A stretch of DNA of 64,000 nucleotides from Pseudoroseicyclus aestuarii (GTDB taxonomy: Bacteria; Pseudomonadota; Alphaproteobacteria; Rhodobacterales; Rhodobacteraceae): positions 1 to 64,000 of the forward strand of contig NZ_QJTE01000002.1 in NCBI RefSeq assembly GCF_003217255.1, written 5' to 3'. This document shows positions 44,726-53,863 of the stretch, piece after piece; position 1 is the first letter of the stretch, and every line of letters starts with the position of its first letter. The translations under genes and the position numbers were made by a program. Below the pieces are notes generated by a model. It was given only the letters and a program-made list of their open reading frames with translations. It ran no database searches and was not told the origin of the DNA.

Positions 44726-45295
44726 TCAGCTCTCGGCCAGGTCGTCCTCGCGCGTGCTGCGCGGATCGCGCGGCGGGCGGCCGATCACCTCGCGCAGGTC
44801 GTCCAGCTCGATGAAGTTGTCGCATTGCCGGCGCAACTCGTCGGCGATCATCGGCGGCTGGCTGCGGATGGTCGAGCAGACGGACACCCGCACCCCGCGC
44901 CGCTGCACCGCCTCGACCAGGCGGCGGAAATCGCCGTCGCCGGAAAACAGCACGATGTGATCGACGTGAGAGGCGATCTCCATCGCGTCGACCGCCAGCT
45001 CGATGTCCATGTTGCCCTTCACCTTGCGCCGGCCCATCGAGTCGGTGAATTCCTTCGCCGGCTTGGTGACCATGGTGAAGCCGTTGTATTGCAGCCAGTC
45101 GACCAGCGGCCGGATCGGCGAATACTCCTCGTTCTCGAGAACGGCGGTGTAGTAGAAGGCGCGCAGCAGCTTGCCGCGGCGCATGAACTCCTGGCGCAGC
45201 AGCTTGTAGTCGATGTCGAAGCCCAGCGCCTTGCCTGCGGCATAGAGGTTCGACCCGTCGATGAAGAGCGCCAGCCGCTCGTCCTTGTAGAACAT
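44726..45295 (-). CDS. NYN/LabA-like domain protein (putative ribonuclease)
   Basis: This 189-residue protein has a PIN-like NYN domain: LALFIDGSNLYAAGK (residues 7-21, first acidic site), KGNMDIELAVDAMEIA near 98 and HIVLFSGDGDFRRLVEAV near 117-134 (two more conserved Asp). Such domains cleave RNA in other proteins, and acidic residues are intact here. The target is unknown. The ATG at 45295 follows GGAAGGAG. It precedes ispH and diverges from folK. Confidence 0.87.
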   Translation of the reverse strand: MFYKDERLALFIDGSNLYAAGKALGFDIDYKLLRQEFMRRGKLLRAFYYTAVLENEEYSPIRPLVDWLQYNGFTMVTKPAKEFTDSMGRRKVKGNMDIELAVDAMEIASHVDHIVLFSGDGDFRRLVEAVQRRGVRVSVCSTIRSQPPMIADELRRQCDNFIELDDLREVIGRPPRDPRSTREDDLAES

Positions 45296-45385
45296 CGAGT
45301 CTCCTTCCAAAACGTCGGGGGCAGGCCGCGGTGCTGACGACCCGTCGCGGGCATCGCGGAAGGCTCAATGTAAGGGGCGCAGGAC

Positions 45386-45973
45386 ATGCAGCAAGGGACC
45401 GGCGGGCAGGACGCGGGGACAATTCAGCACCTCGTCGCGCTAGGGGCGAACGCCCCCAGCGGCAGCTTCGCGCCAGAGGAAACCCTGCGCCACACGCTGG
45501 CCCGCATCACGCGGGATCTCGGCCCGATTCGCGCCAGCAAGCTTTACCGGACAAAGGCCTTTCCCGCCGGCTCTGGCCCCGACTTCGTCAATGCCGCGCT
45601 GGTGCTGCACAGCGCGCTGCCGCCGGCGGAGCTGCTGCAGGCGCTGCACGGGATCGAAGAGGGTGCGGGCCGCAAACGGACCCTGCGCTGGGGTCCGCGC
45701 CCGCTTGATCTGGACCTTATCGCCAGCGGCGCGCAGGTCCTGCCCGATGCCGAAGGCCAGGCGCTTTGGCGCGATCTTCCGCCAGAGCGGCAGGCTCGCG
45801 AGACGCCGGGCACGCTGATCCTGCCGCATCCGCGCCTGCAGGACCGGGCCTTCGTGCTGGTGCCGCTGGCCGAGGTGGCGCCGGACTGGCGTCACCCGCT
45901 CCTGGGGCTGACGCCGCGGCAGATGCTGGACCGGCTGCCGCAGGAGGCCCGGGACGAGGTCCTGCCGCTTTGA
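45386..45973 (+). CDS. folK: HPPK, folate pathway pyrophosphokinase
   Basis: FolK (195 residues) transfers pyrophosphate from ATP to 6-hydroxymethyl-7,8-dihydropterin in folate synthesis. The family features are HLVALGANAPS near residue 15, SKLYRTKAFPAGSGPDFVNAAL near 51, and RWGPRPLDLDLIA near 100 (the two metal-binding Asp), followed by LILPHPRLQDRAFVLVPL near 142. No dihydropteroate synthase gene is adjacent. It lies upstream of rpoZ, which has its own promoter. Confidence 0.92.
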   Translation: MQQGTGGQDAGTIQHLVALGANAPSGSFAPEETLRHTLARITRDLGPIRASKLYRTKAFPAGSGPDFVNAALVLHSALPPAELLQALHGIEEGAGRKRTLRWGPRPLDLDLIASGAQVLPDAEGQALWRDLPPERQARETPGTLILPHPRLQDRAFVLVPLAEVAPDWRHPLLGLTPRQMLDRLPQEARDEVLPL

Positions 45974-45985
45974 CGGGCCCCAGCC

Positions 45986-46014
45986 TTGCCAAAACACCGC
46001 GAGGGGCGTAAAAG
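45986..46014 (+). promoter_or_regulatory. Promoter of rpoZ-rsh
   Basis: TTGCCA (45986-45991) and TAAAAG (46009-46014) are 17 bases apart and lie about 65 bases before the rpoZ ATG. The match is good for a GC-rich genome. Confidence 0.5.
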
Positions 46015-46078
46015 ACCCTTTCGCGGGGGCGGCCGGAGTCGGCTGCCCTGCCCCTTATTCATGCCGAAGGAGCATCCG

Positions 46079-46432
46079 ATGGCCCGCGTTACCGTGGAAG
46101 ACTGCGTCGACAAGGTTCCCAACCGGTTCGAACTGGTCATGCTTGCCGCCCACCGGGCGCGCGAGGTGGCTGCCGGCGCCCCGCTGACCGTGTCCCGCGA
46201 CAACGACAAGAACCCCGTCGTCGCCCTGCGCGAGATCGCGGACGAGACGCAGCAGGCCGACGACCTGCGCGAGCGGATGATCGAGTCGCACCAGAACCAG
46301 ATCGAGGTCGACGAGCCCGAAGCCGACCAGATGTCGCTTCTGATGGGTGCCGAGGCCGATCGTCCCGCCCAGGACGACATGAGCGAGGAGCGCCTGCTGC
46401 GTGAGCTCATGCAGGTGCAGAAAGAAAGCTGA
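46079..46432 (+). CDS. rpoZ: RNA polymerase omega subunit
   Basis: Omega (117 residues) helps assemble and stabilise RNA polymerase. The N-terminal core [28 protein letters not shown] (2-29) and [13 protein letters not shown] near 46 are typical. The C-terminal tail is acidic, as in alphaproteobacteria. GAAGGAG precedes the ATG. The stop codon overlaps the probable start of rsh, and the pairing of rpoZ with rsh is conserved, fitting the role of omega in the ppGpp response of polymerase. Confidence 0.97.
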   Translation: MARVTVEDCVDKVPNRFELVMLAAHRAREVAAGAPLTVSRDNDKNPVVALREIADETQQADDLRERMIESHQNQIEVDEPEADQMSLLMGAEADRPAQDDMSEERLLRELMQVQKES

Positions 46433-48609
46433 CACAGGAGCCGGCATCCGGCGCTTCGGGCGCGGATTGGCAGACGACAACCGCGGATGCGCTGATCGCG
46501 CGCGTCCGCGGCTACAACCCGCGCTGCGACGCCCAGCTCCTGCGTGAGGCCTATGATTTCGGCGCCCTGATGCACGATGGGCAGCGCCGGCACTCGGGCG
46601 AGCCCTATTTCACCCATCCCGTCGCCGTGGCGATGATCCTCGCCGAGCAGCAGATGGACGACGCGTCCCTCGCCTGCGCGCTGCTGCACGACACGGTCGA
46701 GGATACCAAGGCCAGCTACGCCGAGATCGAGCGCCGCTTCGGCCGCGAGATCGCCGATCTGGTCGATGGCGTGACCAAGCTGACCAACCTTCAGCTGACC
46801 AATACCGAGAGCAAGCAGGCCGAGAACTTTCGCAAGCTCTTCATGGCCACCAGCCGCGACCTGCGCGTGACGCTGGTCAAGCTGGCCGACCGTCTTCACA
46901 ACATGCGCACGATCCGCGCCATGCGCCCCGACAAGCAGGTGCAGAAGGCGCGCGAGACGATGGACATCTACGCCCCCCTTGCCGGGCGGATGGGCATGCA
47001 GTGGATGCGCGAGGAGCTCGAGGATCTGGCCTTCCGCGTCCTCAACTTCGAGGCGCGCAACTCGATCATCCGCCGCTTCATCACCCTTCAGAAAGAGACC
47101 GGCGACGTGGTCGAGCGGATCACGCACGACATGCGCCGCGAGCTCGAGAAAGCCGGTGTCGAGGCCACGGTCTATGGCCGCGCCAAGAAGCCCTATTCCA
47201 TCTGGCGCAAGATGGAGGCGAAGAAGCAGGGCTTCTCGCGGCTCTCGGACATCTACGGCTTTCGCGTGATCCTGCAGTCCGAGGCGGACTGCTACCGCGC
47301 CCTCGGCGTGATCCACCAGCGCTGGAAATCGGTGCCGGGGCGGTTCAAGGACTACATCAGCCAGCCGAAATCGAACGGCTACCGCTCCATCCACACCACC
47401 GTCTCGGGGCGCGACGGCAAGCGCGTGGAGGTGCAGATTCGCACCCAGGAGATGCACGAGGTCGCCGAGGCCGGCGTCGCCGCGCATTGGTCCTACCGCG
47501 ACGGCGTGCGGGCGCAGAACCGCTTTGCCGTCGATCCCGCGCGCTGGATCGCCCAGCTGACCGAGCGGCTGGAGGGCGGCAACGACGACGACTTCCTCGA
47601 GGCCGTGAAGCTCGAGATGTACCAGGACCAGGTGTTCTGCTTCACGCCCAAGGGCGACGTGGTGAAGCTGCCGCGCGGCGCGACGCCCATCGACTTTGCC
47701 TTTGCGGTGCACACCAAGGTCGGCAGCGCCTGCGTCGGCGCCAAGGTCGACGGGCTGCGCGTGCCGCTCTGGACGCGCCTCAGGAACGGCCAGTCGGTCG
47801 AGATCATCACTGCCGACGGCCAGCGCCCGCAGGCGACATGGGTCGAGATGGCGGTGACGGGCCGCGCCAAGACGGCAATCCGCCGTTCCCTGCGCGAAGA
47901 GGATCGCGCCCGCTTCGTGAAGCTGGGCAGCGAGCTGGCGCGCGTCGCCTTCGAGAACGTGGGCCGCCGCGCCACCGACAAGGCGCTGCGCACCGCCGCC
48001 CGCACGCTGGGCCTCGACGGGGCAGAGGATCTGCTGGCCCGGCTGGGCAGCGCGGATCTGGCCAGCCGCGACGTGCTGCAGGCGCTCTATCCCGATCTGC
48101 CGGATCGCGGCGCCAGCGACGTCGACGCCAACCGCGCGGTCGTCGGCCTCGAAGAGGGGCAGAATTTCACCCGCGCCCCCTGCTGCCAGCCGGTGCCCGG
48201 AGAGCGGATCGTCGGCATCACCTTCCGCGGGCAGGGCGTCGTGGTCCATTCGATCGACTGCCCCGGCCTCGCCCATTACGAGGACGAGACCGAGCGCTGG
48301 TTGGACCTGCGCTGGCACGAGGGCACCCATGCCGCCGTCAACCTCGTGACGCTGGACCTGACGATCACCAACGACGCAGGCGTTCTGGGCCGCATCTGCA
48401 CCCTGATCGCCGAACAGTCGGCCAATATCTCGGACCTGCACTTCGTCGACCGTAAGCCGGATTTCTACCGGCTGCTGATCGACGTGGAGCTGCGCGGGAT
48501 CGGCCATCTGCACCGCGTCTCCAACGCGCTCGAGGCAGAGAGCCAGGTCTCCGCCATCTCCCGGCACCGCGACCCCTCAAAGGCGGCGATGCCGCCGCAT
48601 CGGCACTAG
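46429..48609 (+). CDS. rsh: Bifunctional (p)ppGpp synthetase/hydrolase (Rsh/SpoT)
   Basis: This enzyme makes and degrades the alarmone (p)ppGpp. Order: HD hydrolase (with YFTHPVAVA and LLHDTVEDT), synthetase ([31 protein letters not shown]), TGS ([19 protein letters not shown]), a conserved Cys region ([12 protein letters not shown]) and a C-terminal ACT domain. The first in-frame ATG is at 46570, but conserved coding ([19 protein letters not shown]) lies before it and no ATG, GTG or TTG precedes that. I therefore place the start at CTG 46429, which overlaps the rpoZ stop (CTGA) and gives 726 residues. An error in the sequence or another start is possible. Confidence 0.88.
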   Translation: MTQEPASGASGADWQTTTADALIARVRGYNPRCDAQLLREAYDFGALMHDGQRRHSGEPYFTHPVAVAMILAEQQMDDASLACALLHDTVEDTKASYAEIERRFGREIADLVDGVTKLTNLQLTNTESKQAENFRKLFMATSRDLRVTLVKLADRLHNMRTIRAMRPDKQVQKARETMDIYAPLAGRMGMQWMREELEDLAFRVLNFEARNSIIRRFITLQKETGDVVERITHDMRRELEKAGVEATVYGRAKKPYSIWRKMEAKKQGFSRLSDIYGFRVILQSEADCYRALGVIHQRWKSVPGRFKDYISQPKSNGYRSIHTTVSGRDGKRVEVQIRTQEMHEVAEAGVAAHWSYRDGVRAQNRFAVDPARWIAQLTERLEGGNDDDFLEAVKLEMYQDQVFCFTPKGDVVKLPRGATPIDFAFAVHTKVGSACVGAKVDGLRVPLWTRLRNGQSVEIITADGQRPQATWVEMAVTGRAKTAIRRSLREEDRARFVKLGSELARVAFENVGRRATDKALRTAARTLGLDGAEDLLARLGSADLASRDVLQALYPDLPDRGASDVDANRAVVGLEEGQNFTRAPCCQPVPGERIVGITFRGQGVVVHSIDCPGLAHYEDETERWLDLRWHEGTHAAVNLVTLDLTITNDAGVLGRICTLIAEQSANISDLHFVDRKPDFYRLLIDVELRGIGHLHRVSNALEAESQVSAISRHRDPSKAAMPPHRH

Positions 48610-48737
48610 GCCGCGGCACGGGGTCCATCGCAAAGGCGTGCCTTTCCGGCGGCACCGCGTCGTGATTTAGACACGGCAGACAGGCCCCCGGAGGCACCGG
48701 GGCGAGGGACGAGACGCGGCAGGGACGGCAAGGACAG

Positions 48738-49385
48738 GTGGTCTTCAAACGCAGAGACAGGCGCCCGATCTGGCGCGCGGTGGCCGAGGCGCTTTACCCC
48801 CGGGGCGGCTGGCGCCGCGCGGCGGGCTACGTCATGCACCGCGTCCGCCGTCTGCCCGACACGCCCGAGAAGATCAGCCGCGGCATCGCCGCCGGCGTGA
48901 TGGCCGCCTGGACCCCCTTCTACGGGCTGCACTTCATCGTCGCCGCCGTCTTTGCCCGCGCCGTGCGCGGCAACCTCGGCGCCGCACTGATCGGCACCTT
49001 CTTCGGCAACCCGCTGACCTACGTGCCGATCGGCGTCATCGCCCTCGAGACAGGGCACCTGATCCTCGGGCGCCGGCCCCAGCGCGGCCTGTCGGAGTCG
49101 CTGATCGACAAGTTCACCGCCGCCGGACAGGATCTGGCCGACAACCTGCTGGCGCTTTTCGGGCCGGAGCGGGCGGACTGGCACGGCCTTGCCGCCTTCT
49201 ACGACGACCTCTTCCTGCCCTATCTCATCGGCGGGCTGGTTCCGGGCCTCGTCTGCGCCACCGCCAGCTACCACGTGGTCCTGCCGCTGATCCGCGCCTA
49301 CCAGAACAGCCGCCGCAAGAAGCTGCGGATGCGGCTGGAGCGGCTGGGCAAGCTGCCCGGCAGCGGCACCACGCCCCCGCACTAG
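48738..49385 (+). CDS. DUF2062 domain membrane protein
   Basis: This 215-residue protein has the DUF2062 pattern: PEKISRGIAAGVMAAWTPFYGLHFIVA (about residues 43-69) and LGAALIGTFFGNPLTYVPIGVIALETG (about 78-104), with three or four hydrophobic segments and a basic C-terminal tail. It is a common neighbour of rsh and acpS in related genomes, but its role is not known. The GTG at 48738 follows AAGGACA. A hairpin terminator follows the gene. Confidence 0.85.
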   Translation: MVFKRRDRRPIWRAVAEALYPRGGWRRAAGYVMHRVRRLPDTPEKISRGIAAGVMAAWTPFYGLHFIVAAVFARAVRGNLGAALIGTFFGNPLTYVPIGVIALETGHLILGRRPQRGLSESLIDKFTAAGQDLADNLLALFGPERADWHGLAAFYDDLFLPYLIGGLVPGLVCATASYHVVLPLIRAYQNSRRKKLRMRLERLGKLPGSGTTPPH

Positions 49386-49401
49386 CCCCCCAGACACGAA
49401 A

Positions 49402-49424
49402 AAGGCCAGCGCGGGGCTGGCCTT
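49402..49424. terminator. Bidirectional terminator between the DUF2062 and CsbD genes
   Basis: A 9-bp stem (AAGGCCAGC/GCTGGCCTT) with a 5-base loop is flanked by A residues on the left and CTTTC on the right. Confidence 0.8.
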
Positions 49425-49451
49425 CTTTCGGAATGCGATGCGGCGAGGCGC

Positions 49452-49625
49452 TCAGTCCTTGAGCTTCTCTTCGACGTCGCCGGCGGTCTTCTGGACCTTG
49501 CCTTCGACCTGATCGGCCTGGCCTTCGGTCTTCAGGTCCTGGTTGTTCGTGGCATCCCCGAACTCTTCCTTGACCTTGCCGCCGATGTCTTTGGTCTTGC
49601 CTTTGACTTGGTCTTCATTCGCCAT
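49452..49625 (-). CDS. CsbD-family stress protein, 57 residues
   Basis: This short minus-strand gene encodes a 57-residue hydrophilic protein. It starts [20 protein letters not shown] and has a second related segment ([20 protein letters not shown]), the two-repeat pattern of CsbD proteins. CsbD proteins accumulate in general stress response and their biochemical role is unknown. AGGAG lies before the ATG at 49625. It is inserted between DUF2062 and acpS, where many relatives have pdxJ. Confidence 0.92.
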   Translation of the reverse strand: MANEDQVKGKTKDIGGKVKEEFGDATNNQDLKTEGQADQVEGKVQKTAGDVEEKLKD

Positions 49626-49808
49626 GATCGATCTCCTGATGATCTATGGCATCACAACCTGTCCGGAGGCCCCGCAGTTCCGCCATGGCCTTCACCAAGG
49701 CGTGCGCGTTGCGCCCGCGGCGGCGATGCGGCAGACACTGGATATGCCAACCGACAGGCGGATACCCATGCCGAAGACCCTTTCCAGACCCTGCGCGCGG
49801 GCCGCCGC

Positions 49809-50207
49809 GTGATCCTCGGCATCGGCACCGATCTGGCGAATATCGACCGCATCGCCGCGACGCTGGACCGCTTCGGCGACCGCTTCCGCAACCGCGTCTT
49901 CACCGAGGAAGAGCAGCGCAAGGCCGAGCGGCGCGCCGATACCGCCGGCACCTATGCCAAGCGCTGGGCCGCGAAGGAGGCCTGCTCGAAGGCCCTTGGG
50001 ACGGGGCTGCGCATGGGCATCGCCTGGAAGGACATGTGGGTCACCAACCTCGCCAGCGGGCAGCCCGTCATGCATGTCACCGGCTGGGCCGAGCGCCGGC
50101 TGCAGGAGATGACGCCCGAGGGGCACGAGGCGGTGATCCAGGTCACGCTGACCGACGATCACCCCTGGGCGCAGGCCTTCGTGGTGATCGAGGCGCGGAA
50201 GCTCTAG
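49809..50207 (+). CDS. acpS: Holo-[acyl-carrier-protein] synthase
   Basis: AcpS (132 residues) adds phosphopantetheine to acyl carrier protein. The motifs [13 protein letters not shown] (residues 3-15, Mg-binding Asp), [10 protein letters not shown] near 38 and [17 protein letters not shown] near 55 are present. The GTG at 49809 starts at the conserved N-terminus, but no clear ribosome binding site precedes it, and a longer frame upstream has no family features. It overlaps by four bases the 3' end of the convergent gene at 50204. Confidence 0.94.
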   Translation: MILGIGTDLANIDRIAATLDRFGDRFRNRVFTEEEQRKAERRADTAGTYAKRWAAKEACSKALGTGLRMGIAWKDMWVTNLASGQPVMHVTGWAERRLQEMTPEGHEAVIQVTLTDDHPWAQAFVVIEARKL

Positions 50208-50734
50208 CTGTCGTCGCAGGTCTTGGGCAGCGCGTCGCGCAGGGTCGTCGCCGCCCCGTCGGGCACCGGCATCAGGGTCGCGGCGGTGATGCCCAGCGGC
50301 TGGAACGGCGGCTCCTGGATCGTCGGATCCGCGAGGCGCAGGGTAAAGCAGCCGGCGAAGATGCCGGTGTCCCCGGCATCCGAGGTCGCCGCGATCACCA
50401 CCGGGATGCGGTGGTAAAGGCTGCCCGCCGCTCCCTCGGTCCGGTCGGTGCCCAGCACCACGCGGGTCGAGGCCGCGCCGTCGTAGCCATCGGCGAAGCT
50501 GGTGAAGCTCGTGCTCGCGGGGGGCTGCTGCCAATAGGCCCAGGCGCGGGCGAATTCGTCCCGATCGATCGCATTGTAGTAGGATCGCACGACAGAGGCC
50601 GCGCTGGTGCGGTCGTCGCGGTAGGGCGGCTTCTCGGCGGATGCGGCGGTCTGGGCCAGCGCCGGCCCCGCCAGCGCCGCGGCGAGATGGACCACCACAA
50701 GGCATAGGGGGGCCATGGGTCCAAGCAGGCGCAT
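50204..50734 (-). CDS. Secreted protein of unknown function
   Basis: This 176-residue protein has a signal peptide ([20 protein letters not shown]). The helix [25 protein letters not shown] (about residues 44-68) resembles the first helices of NTF2/SnoaL-like cone folds. Then come strand-like segments and a C-terminal Cys (TCDDS). It lies on the opposite strand between acpS and lepB and overlaps the end of acpS by four bases. Function not recognised. Confidence 0.72.
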   Translation of the reverse strand: MRLLGPMAPLCLVVVHLAAALAGPALAQTAASAEKPPYRDDRTSAASVVRSYYNAIDRDEFARAWAYWQQPPASTSFTSFADGYDGAASTRVVLGTDRTEGAAGSLYHRIPVVIAATSDAGDTGIFAGCFTLRLADPTIQEPPFQPLGITAATLMPVPDGAATTLRDALPKTCDDS

Positions 50735-50946
50735 CGATCCGATCCTTTACCGTCTGGTCTGTCGCGGCGCGCGGGGGCGCGGGTCCGGCCCTTGATCGCC
50801 CCGCAGGCCGCGCCGGGCAACCCCCTTCTGGCCCTGTATCCGCCGCGGCATGCCACAGGCGCGTGAGAGGCGGGGCCGCCTTTCTTGACTTGTCCCCCTC
50901 CCAAGCCCATGAAGCGCCGGACTTCAGCCCCCGAAGGGACAACGGC

Positions 50947-51801
50947 ATGGCAAGCAATCCGGAGGCCGAGAGCGGCGGCATCCTGAGCGGGATCTGGGAG
51001 ACGGTGAAGACCATCTTCTGGGCGCTGCTCATCGCGGGCGTCTTCCGGACCCTGTTCTTCCAGCCCTTCTGGATTCCCTCGGGCAGCATGAAGGACACGC
51101 TGCTGATCGGCGACTTCCTCTTCGTGAACAAGATGGCCTACGGCTATTCCTACGCCTCCTGCCCCTCGATCCGGATCGACCGCATCGGCCTCGACATCGA
51201 TGCCGAGGATATCTGCGGCTGGCTCGGCGACGAAGAGGACGGGCGGCTCTTCGGCTCCATGCCGGATCGGGGCGACGTGGCGGTCTTCCTGCATCCCGTG
51301 ACCGGCGAGGATTTCATCAAGCGGGTGATCGGCCTGCCGGGCGACCGCATCCAGGTCACCGACGGGCGGCTGATCATCAACGACACCCCGGTCGAGGTCG
51401 AGGACGCCGGCACCTTCTCCGAGGTGATGGAGCTTCAGGGCCCGCAGGGCCTGCAGCCGCGCTGCCGCAACGGCGCCGTGGGCATGGGCTCCATCTGCGA
51501 GAAGACCCGCCTGACCGAGACGCTGCCGAACGGCGTCAGCCATGATATCCTGAACATCGGCACGCAGGCCTCGGACAATACCGGCGTCTATACCGTGCCC
51601 GAGGGGATGCTGTTCATGATGGGCGACAACCGCGACAACTCCACCGACAGCCGGGTGCCGCCGACGGCCCGCGGCGTCGGCTACGTGCCGGTCGCCGACC
51701 TCGTCGGCCGGGCCGACCGGGTGATGTTCTCCTCGGCCGGGCGGTCGATGCTGGCCTTCTGGACCTGGCGCGGCGACCGGTTCTTCCACGCCATTGACTG
51801 A
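50947..51801 (+). CDS. lepB: Signal peptidase I
   Basis: LepB (284 residues) cleaves signal peptides of exported proteins. A single N-terminal membrane anchor ([17 protein letters not shown], near 22-38) is followed by the catalytic Ser in [15 protein letters not shown] (near 42) and the catalytic Lys in [12 protein letters not shown] (near 123). [13 protein letters not shown] lies near 224. It carries the usual alphaproteobacterial insertion in the catalytic domain, with cysteines at ASCPSI and DICGW. AAGGGA precedes the ATG. It starts a lepB-rnc-era-DUF1491-recO run. Confidence 0.96.
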   Translation: MASNPEAESGGILSGIWETVKTIFWALLIAGVFRTLFFQPFWIPSGSMKDTLLIGDFLFVNKMAYGYSYASCPSIRIDRIGLDIDAEDICGWLGDEEDGRLFGSMPDRGDVAVFLHPVTGEDFIKRVIGLPGDRIQVTDGRLIINDTPVEVEDAGTFSEVMELQGPQGLQPRCRNGAVGMGSICEKTRLTETLPNGVSHDILNIGTQASDNTGVYTVPEGMLFMMGDNRDNSTDSRVPPTARGVGYVPVADLVGRADRVMFSSAGRSMLAFWTWRGDRFFHAID

Positions 51802-51811
51802 TCCGGCGCGC

Positions 51812-52492
51812 ATGACGCTGTCGGGGGACCTCGCAGCCTTTGCCGGACGCCTCGGCCACAGCTTCGCGCGGCCCGAGCGGCTGATCCGCGCTGTGACGCA
51901 TGGCTCTCTCGGCGGCGCGGCTGCCGAGGACAACCAGCGGCTGGAGTTCCTCGGCGACCGCGTCCTCGGCCTCGTCATGGCCGAGGCGCTGCTGCGCGCC
52001 GACCCCGCCGCGACCGAGGGGCAGATCGCGCCCCGCTTCAACGCGCTGGTGCGCCGCGAGATGTGCGCCGAGGTGGCGCGCAGCATCGATCTGGGCGCCG
52101 TGCTGCGGCTGGGCCGGTCCGAGACGCGATCTGGCGGGCGGCGCAAGGACGCGCTTCTGGCCGATGCGATGGAGGCGGTGATCGCCGCCATCTACCTCGA
52201 CGGCGGCATGGATGCCGCGCGCGATGCCGTGCTGCGCCTCTGGGGCGAGCGGATCGGCGCGGTGCAGGCCGATGCCCGCGACGCCAAGACCGCGCTGCAG
52301 GAATGGGCGCAGGCCCGGGCGGAGCCGCCGCCGGTCTATGCCGAGGTAGGCCGCGAGGGCCCCGATCACGCGCCCCTCTTCACCATCGAGGCGCGGCTCG
52401 CCTCCGGCACCGCCGAGCAGGCGCGCGCGGGATCGAAGCGGCAGGCCGAGCAGGCCGCCGCCGCCGCGCTGCTGGCGCGGCTGACGCAATAG
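51812..52492 (+). CDS. rnc: Ribonuclease III
   Basis: RNase III (226 residues from this start) cuts double-stranded RNA in rRNA and mRNA processing. The signature [18 protein letters not shown] (near 41-58) holds the catalytic acids, and [15 protein letters not shown] follows near 111. The C-terminal double-stranded-RNA-binding domain starts near 150 ([11 protein letters not shown]) and ends in the Ala-rich helix. A TTG at 51794, overlapping lepB, is an alternative start. It is coupled to lepB and followed by era. Confidence 0.95.
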   Translation: MTLSGDLAAFAGRLGHSFARPERLIRAVTHGSLGGAAAEDNQRLEFLGDRVLGLVMAEALLRADPAATEGQIAPRFNALVRREMCAEVARSIDLGAVLRLGRSETRSGGRRKDALLADAMEAVIAAIYLDGGMDAARDAVLRLWGERIGAVQADARDAKTALQEWAQARAEPPPVYAEVGREGPDHAPLFTIEARLASGTAEQARAGSKRQAEQAAAAALLARLTQ

Positions 52493-52544
52493 CGGCACAC
52501 TGGCCCTGCCCCTGCGGCACGAGGCCCATTCAAGGAACGAGACC

Positions 52545-53459
52545 ATGAGCGAAGAGTCGACGCGCGCCGGCTACGTGGCCCTGATCGGAGAGCCGAACGC
52601 CGGCAAGTCGACCCTGCTCAACCGCATGGTCGGCGCCAAGGTCAGCATCGTCACGCACAAGGTGCAGACCACCCGCTCCCGCATCCGCGGCGTCGCCCTC
52701 GAGGGGCAGGCGCAGCTCGTCTTTGTCGATACGCCGGGGCTGTTCCGGCCGCGCCGCGGCCTTGACCGGGCGATGGTCGCCGCCGCCTGGGGCGGCACCG
52801 CCGATGCCGATATCGTGCTGCTGCTGGTCGAGGCGCATCGCGGGCTGACCGAGGGCGTGCAGGCGATCCTCGACAGCCTCGACGAGAAGGTGGGCCGCCG
52901 CCCCGTCGCGCTGGTCATCAACAAGATCGACAAGGTCAAGGCCGAGGCGCTGCTGGCGCTGACGCAGGCCCTGAACGAGGCGCATGCCTTCGAGGCGACC
53001 TTCCTGATCTCGGCCGAGCGCGGGCACGGCACCGAGGATCTGAAGGCCTGGCTGGGCGCGCGGATGCCGGAGGGGCCCTGGCTTTACCCGGAAGACCAGC
53101 TGGCCGATCTACCGCTGCGGATGATCGCCGCCGAGATAACCCGCGAGAAGCTGACCCTGCGCCTGCACCAGGAGCTGCCCTACGAGCTGACGGTCGAGAC
53201 CGAGGCCTGGGAAGAGCGCGAGGACGGCTCTGCCCGCCTCGACCAGGTGATCTACGTCGCCCGCGACGGTCACAAGGGCATCGTGCTGGGCCGCAAGGGC
53301 GAGACGGTCAAGGGCGTCGGCCAGGCCGCGCGCACCGAGCTCGAGACCTTCATGGGCCGCCGCGTGCACCTGTTCCTGCAGGTGAAGGTGCGGCCGAACT
53401 GGCTGGAGGAAGCCGAGCGCTATTCCGAGATGGGCCTCGACTTCAAGGACAGCAAGTGA
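52545..53459 (+). CDS. era: GTPase Era
   Basis: Era (304 residues) helps assemble the 30S subunit by binding 16S rRNA. G1 GEPNAGKSTLL (near 16-26), G2 TTRSRIRG, G3 DTPGL near 64, G4 NKID near 125 and the C-terminal KH domain (VIYVARDGHKGIVLGRKGETVK near 228) are all present. The DUF1491 gene overlaps its stop (GTGA), so it is coupled to that gene. Confidence 0.97.
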   Translation: MSEESTRAGYVALIGEPNAGKSTLLNRMVGAKVSIVTHKVQTTRSRIRGVALEGQAQLVFVDTPGLFRPRRGLDRAMVAAAWGGTADADIVLLLVEAHRGLTEGVQAILDSLDEKVGRRPVALVINKIDKVKAEALLALTQALNEAHAFEATFLISAERGHGTEDLKAWLGARMPEGPWLYPEDQLADLPLRMIAAEITREKLTLRLHQELPYELTVETEAWEEREDGSARLDQVIYVARDGHKGIVLGRKGETVKGVGQAARTELETFMGRRVHLFLQVKVRPNWLEEAERYSEMGLDFKDSK

Positions 53460-53788
53460 GCCGCCTTGCCGCCGGGATCTGGGTTTCGGCCTATCTCGCG
53501 CGGCTGCGGATCGAGGGGATCCCGGCCTTCGTCGTGGCGCATGGCGACGACACCGCGGGCGCGGTGCTGGTCAAGCTGAACACGCTCGACGGGCAGGCCG
53601 TGGCGCATCAACGCTCGGTCGATCTGATGAGCGGGGAGCGGCGCTGGGTGGTACTGTCCGAGGGCGCGGAGGCCGAGGTCGACGAGAGCATCCGGCGCCA
53701 GCGCGGCTTCGATCCCGATCTGTGGGTGATCGAGGTCGAGGACCGGCAGAGGCGCGCCCTTCTCGACCAGCCGGGTCTGAGCGACTGA
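53456..53788 (+). CDS. DUF1491 family protein
   Basis: This 110-residue protein matches DUF1491: LAAGIWVSAYLARLRIEGIPAFVV (near 4-27), GAVLVKLNTLDGQA and RQRGFDPDLWVIEVEDRQ near 81. It is common in alphaproteobacteria next to era and recO. The GTG start overlaps the era stop codon. It has no signal peptide. The role is unknown; the linkage with Era hints at ribosome or RNA work. Confidence 0.88.
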   Translation: MSRLAAGIWVSAYLARLRIEGIPAFVVAHGDDTAGAVLVKLNTLDGQAVAHQRSVDLMSGERRWVVLSEGAEAEVDESIRRQRGFDPDLWVIEVEDRQRRALLDQPGLSD

Positions 53789-53795
53789 GGGCGGA

Positions 53796-53847
53796 CCGGG
53801 GGGCTCGCCCCCCGGAGCCCCCCAGAGTATTTTCGGAAACATGAAGG
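53796..53847. repeat. Intergenic repeat, family B, copy 2 (inverted)
   Basis: The hairpin CCGGGGGG-CTCG-CCCCCCGG (53796-53815) is followed by GAGTATTTTCGGAAACATGA, the reverse complement of the family B core seen at 37948-37967. It lies between DUF1491 and recO and ends 16 bases before the recO start, so it may shape the recO 5' leader as well as the upstream 3' end. Confidence 0.75.
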
Positions 53848-53863
53848 GGCGCGGGGCGGGCCT

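Noticed and set aside
45892-48567. An 891-residue minus-strand open frame
   Set aside because: It is antisense to rpoZ and rsh, which have clear domains.
46570-48609. rsh starting at the first ATG (46570)
   Set aside because: This would cut off conserved N-terminal residues of the hydrolase domain, so I placed the start earlier, although this ATG remains possible if the conserved part is dispensable.
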